Positions 5,108-13,148 of a DNA stretch of 13,148 nucleotides are shown here, piece after piece. The stretch is from Pirellulales bacterium (GTDB taxonomy: Bacteria; Planctomycetota; Planctomycetia; Pirellulales; JALHLM01), in contig JALHLM010000120.1 in the NCBI GenBank assembly GCA_022844585.1, positions 1-13,148 of the forward strand, read 5' to 3'. Below the pieces are notes generated by a model that searched no databases, was not told the origin of the DNA, and saw only the letters and a program-made list of their open reading frames with translations. Numbering within the stretch: position 1 is the first letter of the stretch; every line of letters begins with the position of its first letter. A program made the translations under genes and the position numbers.

Positions 5108-8100
5108 ATGAAACGACGACCGCTGCGCCGCGCCGTTTTGGATCGCTCACAAGCCGGCCGCTCCCCGGACCGATTGCGAACTCGCCTCTTGCGACTGGAG
5201 TCGCTTGAATCGCGCACGCTGCTCAGCGGCGCGCCGCCGGGCTACGTCGCCGGTCCGGAGTTCCGAGTTAACGCGATCACCGCCGGCAATCAAAGCTTTG
5301 AGCAATTCAATGCCCAAAATGTCGCCATGGACCCAGACGGCGATGCCGTGGTGGTGTGGGTCAGTGATAGCCAGGACGGTAGTTTGACCGGCGTTCGTGG
5401 GCAGCGATTTGCTTCGGACGGGACGGCGGCGGGCGTTGAATTCCCAGTGAATCTCTACACACAAGATCAGCAAATTAACGCGTCGGTCGCAATGGATGCG
5501 GATGGCGATTTTGTCGTGACCTGGAGCAGCCTGGAACAGGACGGATCGTATTGGGGCGTCTATGCCCGGCGATTTAACGCCGCAGGTACGCCCCGCGGCG
5601 GCGAGTTCCGCGTTAACGAGACCACGCGGGATTACCAGCGTCTATCGTCGGTGGCCATGGATGCGCACGGCAATTTCATGATCGTCTGGGGGCAGCGTCC
5701 ACTACCAGATCAGCCAGGCATCTCGCGCGTCATGGGTCGAAAGTACGACGCTGAGGGTGCTCCTTTAGGGCCCGAATTCCAGATCAACGCGGAAACCACC
5801 GACTTCCTGACTCAACCCCACGTGGCCATCAATGCGCGCGGTGACGCCACTGTCGTATGGCTGCGTCGCCAAGCGGCCGGAACGGACGATGTTTATGCGA
5901 GGACGTTCGCGCCGGACGGCACGCCGCGCGGCGACGAGTTCCGCGTGCATCGGCACAGCGAGAATCAGCAAATTCGGCCGAGCGTGGCCATCGATGGCAG
6001 CGGCGAATTCGTGGTGGCTTGGTACAATCAGATTACCAATGATGATGCGGGCGGCATTGAACCGCGTAACGTGTACTTGCGAAGATTCTCTCCAAATGGC
6101 ACGCCGCTCTCCGACGACGTCCTGGTAAATAGCTCCCCACAGCCGCAACACCGAAATCCAGTGCTGGCGATGCGCCCGGAAGGGGATTTCGTGGTGTCAT
6201 GGGACGCCCGTTTTCGCGAGCCGGCGGCGAACGGCACGTACGGCATCTTCATGCAGGCATACGACGCGGACGGCGAACGAATCGCTGGCGAAATGCTGGT
6301 CAACGACACCATGTCCGGAGATCAGGAATTTCCGTCCGGAGCCATGGATAGCAATGGGAATCTGTTTATCGCTTGGATGAGCGACGCCCAACCCGGCCAA
6401 GGCGAAGAGATTTACGCCCGGCGTTACCAGCTCGACACGGACCGCGCGGCCCCCGCCGTGGCGAACGTGTTTGCCGCAGGCGACGACCACGGAATCTCCG
6501 AGGCGGAAGTGCTGGTGCAACGCCCTGACCGCTTGGTCGTGAGTTTCAGCGAGGCGATCGACGCGCCGGTGGGAAACGCCCGAAGCCAATGGCGATTGCG
6601 CCGCAACGGAGTGGATGCGAGCCAGGAGTTGGTCGTCGCCACGTATGTGTTCAATGGCGCAGCCAATCGCTACGAGGCGATCCTCGATTTCGAAGGGGCA
6701 CTGCCCGAAGGCGATTACGAACTTACGGCCCTGCCCTCGATCCGCGATCTGCACGGACATCTGCTTGACGGCGACTACGACGGCCAGGAAGGCGGAGCAT
6801 TCATCCGGCGATTTACAATCGCGGCCCCGGTGGAATCAGGTGACGAGTGGATCGTCAATCATCGTTGGAAAGACGGCGACCAGACGTTTGGCCTCGCGGG
6901 GCCTGGCACTCTAGCCCGCGATGCGCTGGGTAACACGACTATTGTCTGGACCGGTCCGTCCACGATTCCGTCGCATGGCACCGACATCTTCGCGCGCCGA
7001 TTCAAGGCGGACGGCGTTCCCTTGGGGGATGAATTCGTCGTCAATGATGTGACGCTTGGTGACCAAAGCGAGCCAGCCGTCGCCTCCAGCGCGGATGGCA
7101 ATTTCGCCATCGTATGGACGAGTATCCGCGAGATCAGTGCGAATGACGCGGACATGGAAGACATCTATATTCGCCATTTTACTCCGGATGGTGTCGCGAC
7201 AGGCTTGCAAACGCGCGTGAATACCGGCGGGACAAACGCTCAGCGCCGCCCTACCATTGCCATGAACTCCGGCGGTGCCATGGTCGTGGCCTGGGAGTCG
7301 ACGTCGCAGTTGCCCGGAGGGGCCGGAGTCGATATTCGGTTCCAGCGGTACTTTGCCAACGGCGCGCTCGATGGACTGGAGCGATTTGGAAATGTCGAAA
7401 CTGCCGGCACGCAGCGCTTCCCGCATGTGGCGATGGACGACTACAGCGATTTTGTATTGACCTGGACATTGCTGCAAGCAGGCGGCGTTCAACACGTTTA
7501 CGCCCGCCGGTTTTCTGCGGCAGAAGGGCCGTTGGTTGGAAATGAATTCCCCGTGATGTCGCCTGCCGAAGGAACAGTGGGCGATCAACGCAATCCCGCC
7601 GTCGCAATGGACGCCAGCGGCCATTTCATCGTTGTTTGGCAGGCGAAATTGTCGGACGTTGACCAGGAGGACATTTACGCGCGGCGTTTTGAGTCGCGTT
7701 CGCGCGAGGAACCAACTCAGGTATTCCCGGCGGGGCCCCCCCAGCGTGTGATCAAAAATGCTCCTGGAGTCCAGCAGCGTCCCGCAGTGGCGATGGACCA
7801 CGACGGGGATTTCGTGGTTGCTTGGCAAAGCAATGTCCCAGGCGTCCCAGGTGAACCGGGCGTCACGCGCGGAAATGACATCGTGCTACGGCGATTCGCC
7901 TGGAATGGCACGGCGCAAAGCGACGAAATTCCCATCGCGGACGAGGGCGCCACGAATCAGCAGACGCTCCCCAACATCGCGATGGACGAGCAAGGTGATT
8001 TCGTCGTCGCCTGGACCAGCCAAGAATTGGATGCTTCTGGAGCCGGCATCTTCGCCCAGCGTTTCGAAGGCTTTGTGAATTCGCCGCCCGTCGCGGAGGC

Positions 8101-9622
8101 CGGCGGGCCGTACGTGATCAACGAAGGTCAAGCGCTTCAACTCAATGCCAGCGGGAGCGCCGATGTCGATCCCGGGCACGTGGCACAACTTCGCTACGAT
8201 TGGGATCTCGACGGCGACGGGGTTTTCGATGACCTGGTCGCCGTCGGCGCGACGGCCACCGCACCGTGGAGCACGTTGACCGCGCTGGGTATCGTCGACG
8301 ACGGGCAGTACCCGATTTCCGTGCGCGTTACGGATCCCCTCGGCGGCGTTTCTGTCGACAGTGCCACGCTCACACTTTCGAACACAGCGCCCGGCCAACT
8401 CGTGCTCACCGCTGGCGCTCCCATCGACGAAGGCAATCAGGCTAGCGTGTCGGGAAGCTTCTTCGACCCGGGCGTCAGCGACGAACACCAGTTGCTGATT
8501 GACTGGGGCGACGGAACCATCGAAGCGTTATCCATTCCGGCTGGAACGCAAGCGTTTTCCTTCACGCACGTGTACATTGACGACAATTTCGCTGACTCCT
8601 TTCGGATCACCGCCCGCGTCATTGATGATGACGAAGGAATGAGCGAACAGGCTGAGACGTTCCAAGCGGTTGCAAACCTGGCTCCGTTTTCTCTCGCGGT
8701 GCAACTCAGCAATGCGAAGGAGGGCGAAACGTTCACGGTCGTAGGAAGCTTCCTGGACGCTGGAGCGGGCGATGTACACGACGTCTACGTCAATTGGGGC
8801 GAAGGCGGGGGCCTCGAGAAGTTGCCTGCCTCCGCGGTTGTGTCGGGCCAATTCACCGCCACGCATGTGTACCGCAACAATCGGGCCAGCGTCCCAATTC
8901 GGTTTCTGGTCAGCGACGACGACGGCGGAAGCGTGCAGTCGACTCTCAGCGTGAATGTCGCGAACGCATCGCCGGCGAATGTATCACTGACGTTGGCCGC
9001 CAGCATTGTGGCCGTGGACGGGTTGGTGCAACTGAGCGGGACTTTCACCGATACCGGCCTCGACGACCCACATATTGTCGACGTGTTCTGGGGCGACGGA
9101 TCATTGCAGTCGATTCCGTTGACCATTGGCGATCGAAGCTTCGTCGCCACCTACCGCTATCCGCTCTCAAGAATCTATGTCATTTCCGTCACTGTCTCGG
9201 ATGAGATGGATGCCTTGGCATCGGGCACGACCACCGTTCAAATCATCTGCGGAGTTCCCGGCGACACCAATGCAGACTGCAAGGTAAACGTGGCCGACAT
9301 GAACGCCGTGCGCAACAACTTCGGAAGCGTCGGTGCTCTCGGAATTCCCGGCGATACCTATCCATTCGACGGCGCGGTCGACATTAAAGATTTGAACCAG
9401 GTGCGCAACCAGTTCGGCGCGACCGCGCCGGCCCCACTCTTGGGTCAGGCTAGTCTCGAAACGAGACGCGTCGACGAGCGATCGGCCCTACTAACGAGGC
9501 AAGCGCTGGACGTCGTGTTCGCCCGCTGGTCGAATCCGGAAGCACCTGACCTGCGATGGTCCGCCGCTTCCACTCACGCGCCTGGCTACCTGCGACGTAA
9601 GGCGACGATCGGCTCGCGCTAA
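5108..9622 (+). CDS. Giant secreted protein: 7+7 propeller-like repeats, Ig-like, PKD, dockerin
   Basis: A 1504-aa protein. Residues 1-41 are Arg-rich and end in 'LLRLESLESRTLLSG', the N-terminal motif of many planctomycete giant extracellular proteins. Residues 48-441 hold seven repeats of about 55 aa, each built on 'VAMDxxGDFVVxW...YARRF...G...EFxVN'. Residues 444-574 are an SbsA-type Ig-like domain ('DRLVVSFSEAID', 'GDYELTALPSIRDLHGHLLD'). Residues 578-988 hold seven more repeats. Residues 990-1380 are four PKD-like domains ('PPVAEAGGPY', 'YDWDLDGDGVFDD', 'LLIDWGDGT', 'VYVNWGEGG', 'VDVFWGDGS'). Residues 1382-1437 are a type I dockerin with two loops (GDTNADCKVNVADMNAVRNN and GDTYPFDGAVDIKDLNQVRN), and 1438-1504 a tail containing 'RQALDVVFARW'. 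The role is probably adhesion or surface scaffolding; no catalytic domain is seen. ATG 5072 would add 12 residues; 5108 is chosen because 'MKRRPLRR' fits the family and a possible promoter lies at 5052, though no clear Shine-Dalgarno precedes either. The stop overlaps that of the convergent gene. Confidence 0.9.
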   Translation: MKRRPLRRAVLDRSQAGRSPDRLRTRLLRLESLESRTLLSGAPPGYVAGPEFRVNAITAGNQSFEQFNAQNVAMDPDGDAVVVWVSDSQDGSLTGVRGQRFASDGTAAGVEFPVNLYTQDQQINASVAMDADGDFVVTWSSLEQDGSYWGVYARRFNAAGTPRGGEFRVNETTRDYQRLSSVAMDAHGNFMIVWGQRPLPDQPGISRVMGRKYDAEGAPLGPEFQINAETTDFLTQPHVAINARGDATVVWLRRQAAGTDDVYARTFAPDGTPRGDEFRVHRHSENQQIRPSVAIDGSGEFVVAWYNQITNDDAGGIEPRNVYLRRFSPNGTPLSDDVLVNSSPQPQHRNPVLAMRPEGDFVVSWDARFREPAANGTYGIFMQAYDADGERIAGEMLVNDTMSGDQEFPSGAMDSNGNLFIAWMSDAQPGQGEEIYARRYQLDTDRAAPAVANVFAAGDDHGISEAEVLVQRPDRLVVSFSEAIDAPVGNARSQWRLRRNGVDASQELVVATYVFNGAANRYEAILDFEGALPEGDYELTALPSIRDLHGHLLDGDYDGQEGGAFIRRFTIAAPVESGDEWIVNHRWKDGDQTFGLAGPGTLARDALGNTTIVWTGPSTIPSHGTDIFARRFKADGVPLGDEFVVNDVTLGDQSEPAVASSADGNFAIVWTSIREISANDADMEDIYIRHFTPDGVATGLQTRVNTGGTNAQRRPTIAMNSGGAMVVAWESTSQLPGGAGVDIRFQRYFANGALDGLERFGNVETAGTQRFPHVAMDDYSDFVLTWTLLQAGGVQHVYARRFSAAEGPLVGNEFPVMSPAEGTVGDQRNPAVAMDASGHFIVVWQAKLSDVDQEDIYARRFESRSREEPTQVFPAGPPQRVIKNAPGVQQRPAVAMDHDGDFVVAWQSNVPGVPGEPGVTRGNDIVLRRFAWNGTAQSDEIPIADEGATNQQTLPNIAMDEQGDFVVAWTSQELDASGAGIFAQRFEGFVNSPPVAEAGGPYVINEGQALQLNASGSADVDPGHVAQLRYDWDLDGDGVFDDLVAVGATATAPWSTLTALGIVDDGQYPISVRVTDPLGGVSVDSATLTLSNTAPGQLVLTAGAPIDEGNQASVSGSFFDPGVSDEHQLLIDWGDGTIEALSIPAGTQAFSFTHVYIDDNFADSFRITARVIDDDEGMSEQAETFQAVANLAPFSLAVQLSNAKEGETFTVVGSFLDAGAGDVHDVYVNWGEGGGLEKLPASAVVSGQFTATHVYRNNRASVPIRFLVSDDDGGSVQSTLSVNVANASPANVSLTLAASIVAVDGLVQLSGTFTDTGLDDPHIVDVFWGDGSLQSIPLTIGDRSFVATYRYPLSRIYVISVTVSDEMDALASGTTTVQIICGVPGDTNADCKVNVADMNAVRNNFGSVGALGIPGDTYPFDGAVDIKDLNQVRNQFGATAPAPLLGQASLETRRVDERSALLTRQALDVVFARWSNPEAPDLRWSAASTHAPGYLRRKATIGSR

Positions 9623-9825
9623 CGCCGGCTCTTGGGCGGCCGAAGCGGCGTCACCGTAGCGGCCTGCCAATTCTGAAACAACAGATCCGCCGCCCGCTGA
9701 CGCAGGAGTTGTTCCGCGTGTTGTGTGGTCGCGACCGGCGCGCCAGTCAGCGTTGTGCCGAATTGATTCCGCACAGCGTTCAGGTCCTTAATGTCCACGC
9801 GCCCGTCGATCGGATACGTATCGCC
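9350..9825. repeat. Inverted pair of diverged dockerin-coding segments
   Basis: Plus-strand 9350-9417 and the reverse complement of 9758-9825 both encode the second dockerin loop. By eye they align without gaps over 68 bases with about 51 identical. They face each other around the shared stop codons, with a centre gap of about 340 bases. This is homology of coding sequence, not a transposon end. Confidence 0.7.
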
Positions 9826-12800
9826 AAGCACCGGCGCGCCATTGCTGGATTGCGCGCCGAAGTTATTGCGCACGTTGTTCAGATCCGTGATATCCACGCG
9901 ACCGTCGCCGTTGGTTTCACCTTCCAGTCCGACCGTGAGCGTAAACGACTTAGCGAAGTTTCCAATACCTTCGCCGACGCCCGTGTCGAACAACACCATC
10001 GTGAAGGTAGTTGAACCAGCCACTTCCGCGGCAAGCGTGAATGTCAGCGTGCCGTCAGGGGTCACGCGTGGCTGGCCATCCGCATTTGCGAAGATCGCGG
10101 GATTCGAAATCAGCTGCGGGCTTGTAAAGAAAAACACGCGTTGATCTGATTCATTCACTGCTCCCACGTCAATTTCCGTGGCCCAAAGCGGGATGACGTT
10201 CAGCCCAGTATTGCTAAATGCCGTCACGTGGCGTCCGACAAACGACGGCGGATCATTCACCGCATTGACGACAATCCGTAGCGGCTTCACCGCGGACACC
10301 TCGTCCAGACTGTCGCGAGCAATGATCGACAAGTTCGCAATTCCATTGGCGTTTGGCGCGGAGTGGAAGCGAATCTTGCCGTCGGCGTCGATTTTCGGCT
10401 GACCGGCCGCCGTGAAGAGCTCGGGATTGTCGTTTTCGACGAGAAATTCCACCGTTTGGTTCAGCCGCTCGTTCTCCGCCCCGGGCGAAATGTTCGTGAT
10501 CCGAGTGAATTCTTGCGGCCCGGCGTCCTCGCGGATGGTGATATCCGGTCCTACCGTAAAACTGGGCGGATCGTTGATCGGTTTGACGATGAGGCGCAGT
10601 GGTTGTGGAGCGGACTCATTGTCGCCGCCGCCACCGTCGCGGAGGCTAACCTGCAGGTCCAATGGACCATTTTCATGCTCGCGGAGTTTGAATCTCAGCC
10701 GACCATTCACGTCGATAGCCGGTAGAACGTCGAACAAGTCCTGATTGTAATCGCTGACGCTGTAAACCAGCGGGTTTTGCGGCGGATCCAATGGACCGTA
10801 GTCCAAAAAACGAGCGACCTCCAGCCCTTCGGTCGCCGTCGTGGGCGAATCTTCATCAACTTCCACCTCGGTTTCCAGGAAGAAGGTGGGCGGGTCGTTC
10901 ACTTGCGTGACGTGAATAAAGAAGCTGCGCGAGAACGATTCGTTGTCGGCCTCCGTGATCAACCGATTGTCGGCGCCTCCGTCGGTCACCGTAACGGTCA
11001 TCCGCGCGCTGCCCCATTGATTGGGGGCCAGGCGATAGGTGACCGAGCCATTGTTGGGTCCAACGACCGGACCGGCGGCGAAGAGCTGGGGCAAATCCGT
11101 GTTCACCGTGACGCGTAACGGTTGGCCTTCCTCTCCCGATCCGGCGCTAACTCCATTCAGCGGGATCTGCTGCTGAACAAGGATGTCCTCGTTGATCAGA
11201 ACATCTCCGATTGGGTCCAAAGTAGGTTGAATCGACGTGAACCTCACGGCGAAGTCGCGTGTCACGATTTGGCCTGGCTGCAGCCCGTCGAGCGTAACGT
11301 AGTGTGCGCCGTCGATACGTTCATTCAGGAGCAGCGACACTTTGTTCGAGTAGCCGCTCGCTACGACAACGTCCGGAATGCCGTCGCGATTCATGTCGCC
11401 AACGGCCAAACTGAGGTGCTCCGACGCGTCGAATCGCGCGACTCCGACGCTCACCGCCTCCACGGCCGCGAATCCGCGCGGCATCCCGTTGCGGTGCAAG
11501 TTTCGCAGCACACTCAGCCCGCGGACTTTTCCGTCGCCGAGTTTGGTTGTCACCAGCAGGTCGCCGTCGCCGTCGAGATCGATGTCGGCCACCGAGGTCG
11601 ACATGGGAGACGACCCGAGCTCCAGATCGGTCCGATTCGTGAACTCGCCGAACCCGTTGTTCCACCGGACGGTGACGTTGCCGGCGAAGGCATTGGCTGT
11701 AATCAATTCTTCTTCGCCGTCGCCGTCGAGGTCCGAGAATGCGATTGACGCCGGCCCCGCCCCGGTCGACACGGCAAATGGCTGTGTCAACTGTCCTGCC
11801 ACATTGCGAAAGATGGTGACCTCCTGCGAATCCAGGCGGCCGACGGCAACCTCGGCCCGATCATCGACGTGGTCATTGAGTTGGATCGCGGCCACGGCGT
11901 ATGGCGCACCGCTTACGGGGACCACTTGATCAACCGCGAAGACGCCGCCGGGGCGGTTGCCCAGAACGCGCAGTTCATTCTTGGTTTCGCTGACAACGAT
12001 CAAGTCGAGTCGTCCATCGCCGTCGATGTCACCAGCGGCGATCGCAGAGGGCGCTTCATCAGCGTCATAGACGCCTCCCAGCATAAACCAGCCGAGACCG
12101 TCACTCAGAAAGACTGTAACCGTGCTGCTAAACTGGTTCGTAATGGCGATGTCGTCCCCATACCCACCGTCGAGGTCGGCAATCACGATCGAAGAAGGTC
12201 CGCTCGCGGCAATGTTGTTCGCGGAGATCGGACCCAGCAATTGCAGGTTTCCATCTCCATTATTGCGCACGACGGAAACGTCGTTCGACAACGCGTTGGC
12301 CGTAAAGATGTCGGAATCACCGTCTTGGTCAAAGTCGTACAAAGCCACCGCTTGCGGAGCCGTGCCGGTGGCGGCGACGTGATCCGAGAAGCGGTTGCCC
12401 AGCGGATCGATGTTCGCGTAAAGAGGGTTGGGAACCACTCGTACTGCGTGCACGCCGGGCCCTGCCGTTATGGCATAGAAGCCGCTGGCGTCCGTCGTAA
12501 CCGGGCTTTCGTTGCCATTTGGGCCGCCCGAACCATCGGCGTCAATGTACACCATTTGACCGCTGACGCCGTTGTTGTCGCCGACACGGTAATAGCGACC
12601 TTGGATCGTGCCTGTGCTCACCCCGTAATTATTGAACTGATACACCCCGAAATCTCGACCGGTCAACACTTCGGCGGCTTTGAGATTGACGACGTATTCG
12701 GACGCCGCCTGGTCCTCACGCGGCGTCGTTTGCAGCCAGCCGGATGGCACGACGACACGGACTGCGAATGACGTGAATGGCTCGATGCCGGGCAGCAAAT

Positions 12801-13148
12801 AGTTGCCCTGCGAGTCAGTTTCAACCGCAGGCTCGCGCACCAAGGTGTGGTCGTTGTCCGTCGGATTGGGATCGATGGGGAAGGGATCGAGCGCGCCGTT
12901 TCCGTTCAGATCGAGATAGACTTTGCGGTCCGCCAGAACCGGCTCCACGCCGGGGTTGAAGATGCCGTTCTGATCGAGGTCGTGGAACACGCGGCCGCGA
13001 ATCTCCGCCTGCAACGGCAGTTCGCCGAAATCGACCCCCGACGCTGCTTCGCCGGCATGCAGGTCCGCGCGCTGTTGGCCGCGTGAGTTGGCGAAGTGCT
13101 GCACGGCCGGGCCATTGTCCAGTCCGGCGCTGACGTCGGCGAATCCAT
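9619..13148 (-). CDS. Giant secreted dockerin protein, 5' end outside window
   Basis: The frame is open to the right edge ('GFADVSAGLDNGPAVQHF' before the first GTG at 13104) and there is no export signal, so the true start lies beyond 13148. Over 1170 residues are visible. Domains in protein order (nucleotide positions): an SdrD_B/Cna-B-like domain with 'RGRVFHDLDQNGIFNPGVEP' and 'YLDLNGNG' (about 13010-12870); a second 'IQGRYYRVGDNNGVSGQ...YIDADGSGG' (about 12610-12500); seven FG-GAP/VCBS-type repeats with calcium-binding DxDxDG turns (about 12365-11310), enough for one seven-bladed propeller; four tandem cadherin-like domains (about 11250-9920), the first three closing with 'VNDPP' or 'INDPP'; a type I dockerin, 'GETNGDGRVDITDLNNVRNN' and 'GDTYPIDGRVDIKDLNAVRN' (about 9935-9758); and a tail with 'LLRQRAADLLFQNW'. 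It is likely a calcium-stabilised surface or matrix protein; no enzyme domain is visible. It converges on the other dockerin gene, sharing CTAA at the stops, with no terminator between. Confidence 0.9.
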   Translation of the reverse strand, partial: GFADVSAGLDNGPAVQHFANSRGQQRADLHAGEAASGVDFGELPLQAEIRGRVFHDLDQNGIFNPGVEPVLADRKVYLDLNGNGALDPFPIDPNPTDNDHTLVREPAVETDSQGNYLLPGIEPFTSFAVRVVVPSGWLQTTPREDQAASEYVVNLKAAEVLTGRDFGVYQFNNYGVSTGTIQGRYYRVGDNNGVSGQMVYIDADGSGGPNGNESPVTTDASGFYAITAGPGVHAVRVVPNPLYANIDPLGNRFSDHVAATGTAPQAVALYDFDQDGDSDIFTANALSNDVSVVRNNGDGNLQLLGPISANNIAASGPSSIVIADLDGGYGDDIAITNQFSSTVTVFLSDGLGWFMLGGVYDADEAPSAIAAGDIDGDGRLDLIVVSETKNELRVLGNRPGGVFAVDQVVPVSGAPYAVAAIQLNDHVDDRAEVAVGRLDSQEVTIFRNVAGQLTQPFAVSTGAGPASIAFSDLDGDGEEELITANAFAGNVTVRWNNGFGEFTNRTDLELGSSPMSTSVADIDLDGDGDLLVTTKLGDGKVRGLSVLRNLHRNGMPRGFAAVEAVSVGVARFDASEHLSLAVGDMNRDGIPDVVVASGYSNKVSLLLNERIDGAHYVTLDGLQPGQIVTRDFAVRFTSIQPTLDPIGDVLINEDILVQQQIPLNGVSAGSGEEGQPLRVTVNTDLPQLFAAGPVVGPNNGSVTYRLAPNQWGSARMTVTVTDGGADNRLITEADNESFSRSFFIHVTQVNDPPTFFLETEVEVDEDSPTTATEGLEVARFLDYGPLDPPQNPLVYSVSDYNQDLFDVLPAIDVNGRLRFKLREHENGPLDLQVSLRDGGGGDNESAPQPLRLIVKPINDPPSFTVGPDITIREDAGPQEFTRITNISPGAENERLNQTVEFLVENDNPELFTAAGQPKIDADGKIRFHSAPNANGIANLSIIARDSLDEVSAVKPLRIVVNAVNDPPSFVGRHVTAFSNTGLNVIPLWATEIDVGAVNESDQRVFFFTSPQLISNPAIFANADGQPRVTPDGTLTFTLAAEVAGSTTFTMVLFDTGVGEGIGNFAKSFTLTVGLEGETNGDGRVDITDLNNVRNNFGAQSSNGAPVLGDTYPIDGRVDIKDLNAVRNQFGTTLTGAPVATTQHAEQLLRQRAADLLFQNWQAATVTPLRPPKSRR

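Noticed and set aside
4917..5150. Upstream extension of the LysM protein to ATG 5150
   Set aside because: Would put 78 undomained residues before the membrane helix and overlap the start of the divergent giant gene.
4216..5208. Plus-strand open frame of 330 codons
   Set aside because: Lies antisense over the LysM gene, has Ser/Ala/Pro-rich low-complexity content and no domain; the minus-strand LysM protein is clearly the real one.
6911..7828. Minus-strand open frame of 305 codons
   Set aside because: Mirror of the second repeat block of the giant gene; its apparent repeats (such as 'VVVHRH') are the complement of the real repeats.
5250..8075. CRISPR or tandem DNA repeat
   Set aside because: The repetition is at protein level with varied codons and spacing; no identical short DNA repeats are visible.
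11122..12771. Plus-strand open frames of 208 and 300 codons
   Set aside because: Antisense to the FG-GAP repeats of the minus-strand giant gene; no domain, and DG-rich coding sequence gives long open shadows.

Overview
The window looks like chromosomal DNA of a planctomycete, probably of the Pirellulales type. The grounds are a GC-rich sequence, a Hanks-type kinase of the planctomycete kinase-TPR kind, a DUF6677-like membrane protein, and giant secreted proteins. One of these starts with the 'LESLESRTLLSG' export motif and both end in a planctomycete-style type I dockerin. The taxonomic call is inference from protein style; no marker gene other than one tRNA is present.

Left third (1 to about 3100): an eroding region. 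It holds an unassigned stretch (1-422), a Tlde1/DUF2778-like L,D-transpeptidase-fold pseudogene spread over three frames (423-748, minus), and one intact gene for a membrane-anchored NTF2-like/DUF4440 protein (811-1431, minus). After a gene-poor gap comes a Ser/Thr kinase-TPR remnant (1917-3101, plus). That remnant has lost its N-lobe, activation segment/APE region and transmembrane segment, but still reads through as one open frame.

Middle (3100-5000): tRNA-Glu(CTC) on the minus strand with its own promoter and intrinsic terminator. It is followed by a coupled two-gene plus-strand operon (DUF6677-like protein and a 68-aa two-helix membrane protein), then a minus-strand membrane-anchored LysM protein.

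Right two thirds (5108-13148): two giant extracellular dockerin proteins transcribed toward each other, with stop codons overlapping at CTAA (9619-9622). The plus-strand protein (1504 aa) has seven beta-propeller-like repeats, an Ig-like domain, seven more repeats, four PKD-like domains, a dockerin and a tail. The minus-strand protein runs off the right edge; its visible part has SdrD_B/Cna-B-like domains, seven FG-GAP/VCBS repeats, four cadherin-like domains, a dockerin and a tail. The two share an unusual second dockerin loop and a short post-dockerin motif, so their 3' ends are related by descent or by shared function. No cohesin is visible in the window.

I see no CRISPR array, insertion sequence, prophage or defence operon. 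The best candidates for something undescribed are the 7+7 propeller architecture and the convergent dockerin pair with its shared C-terminal tail motif.
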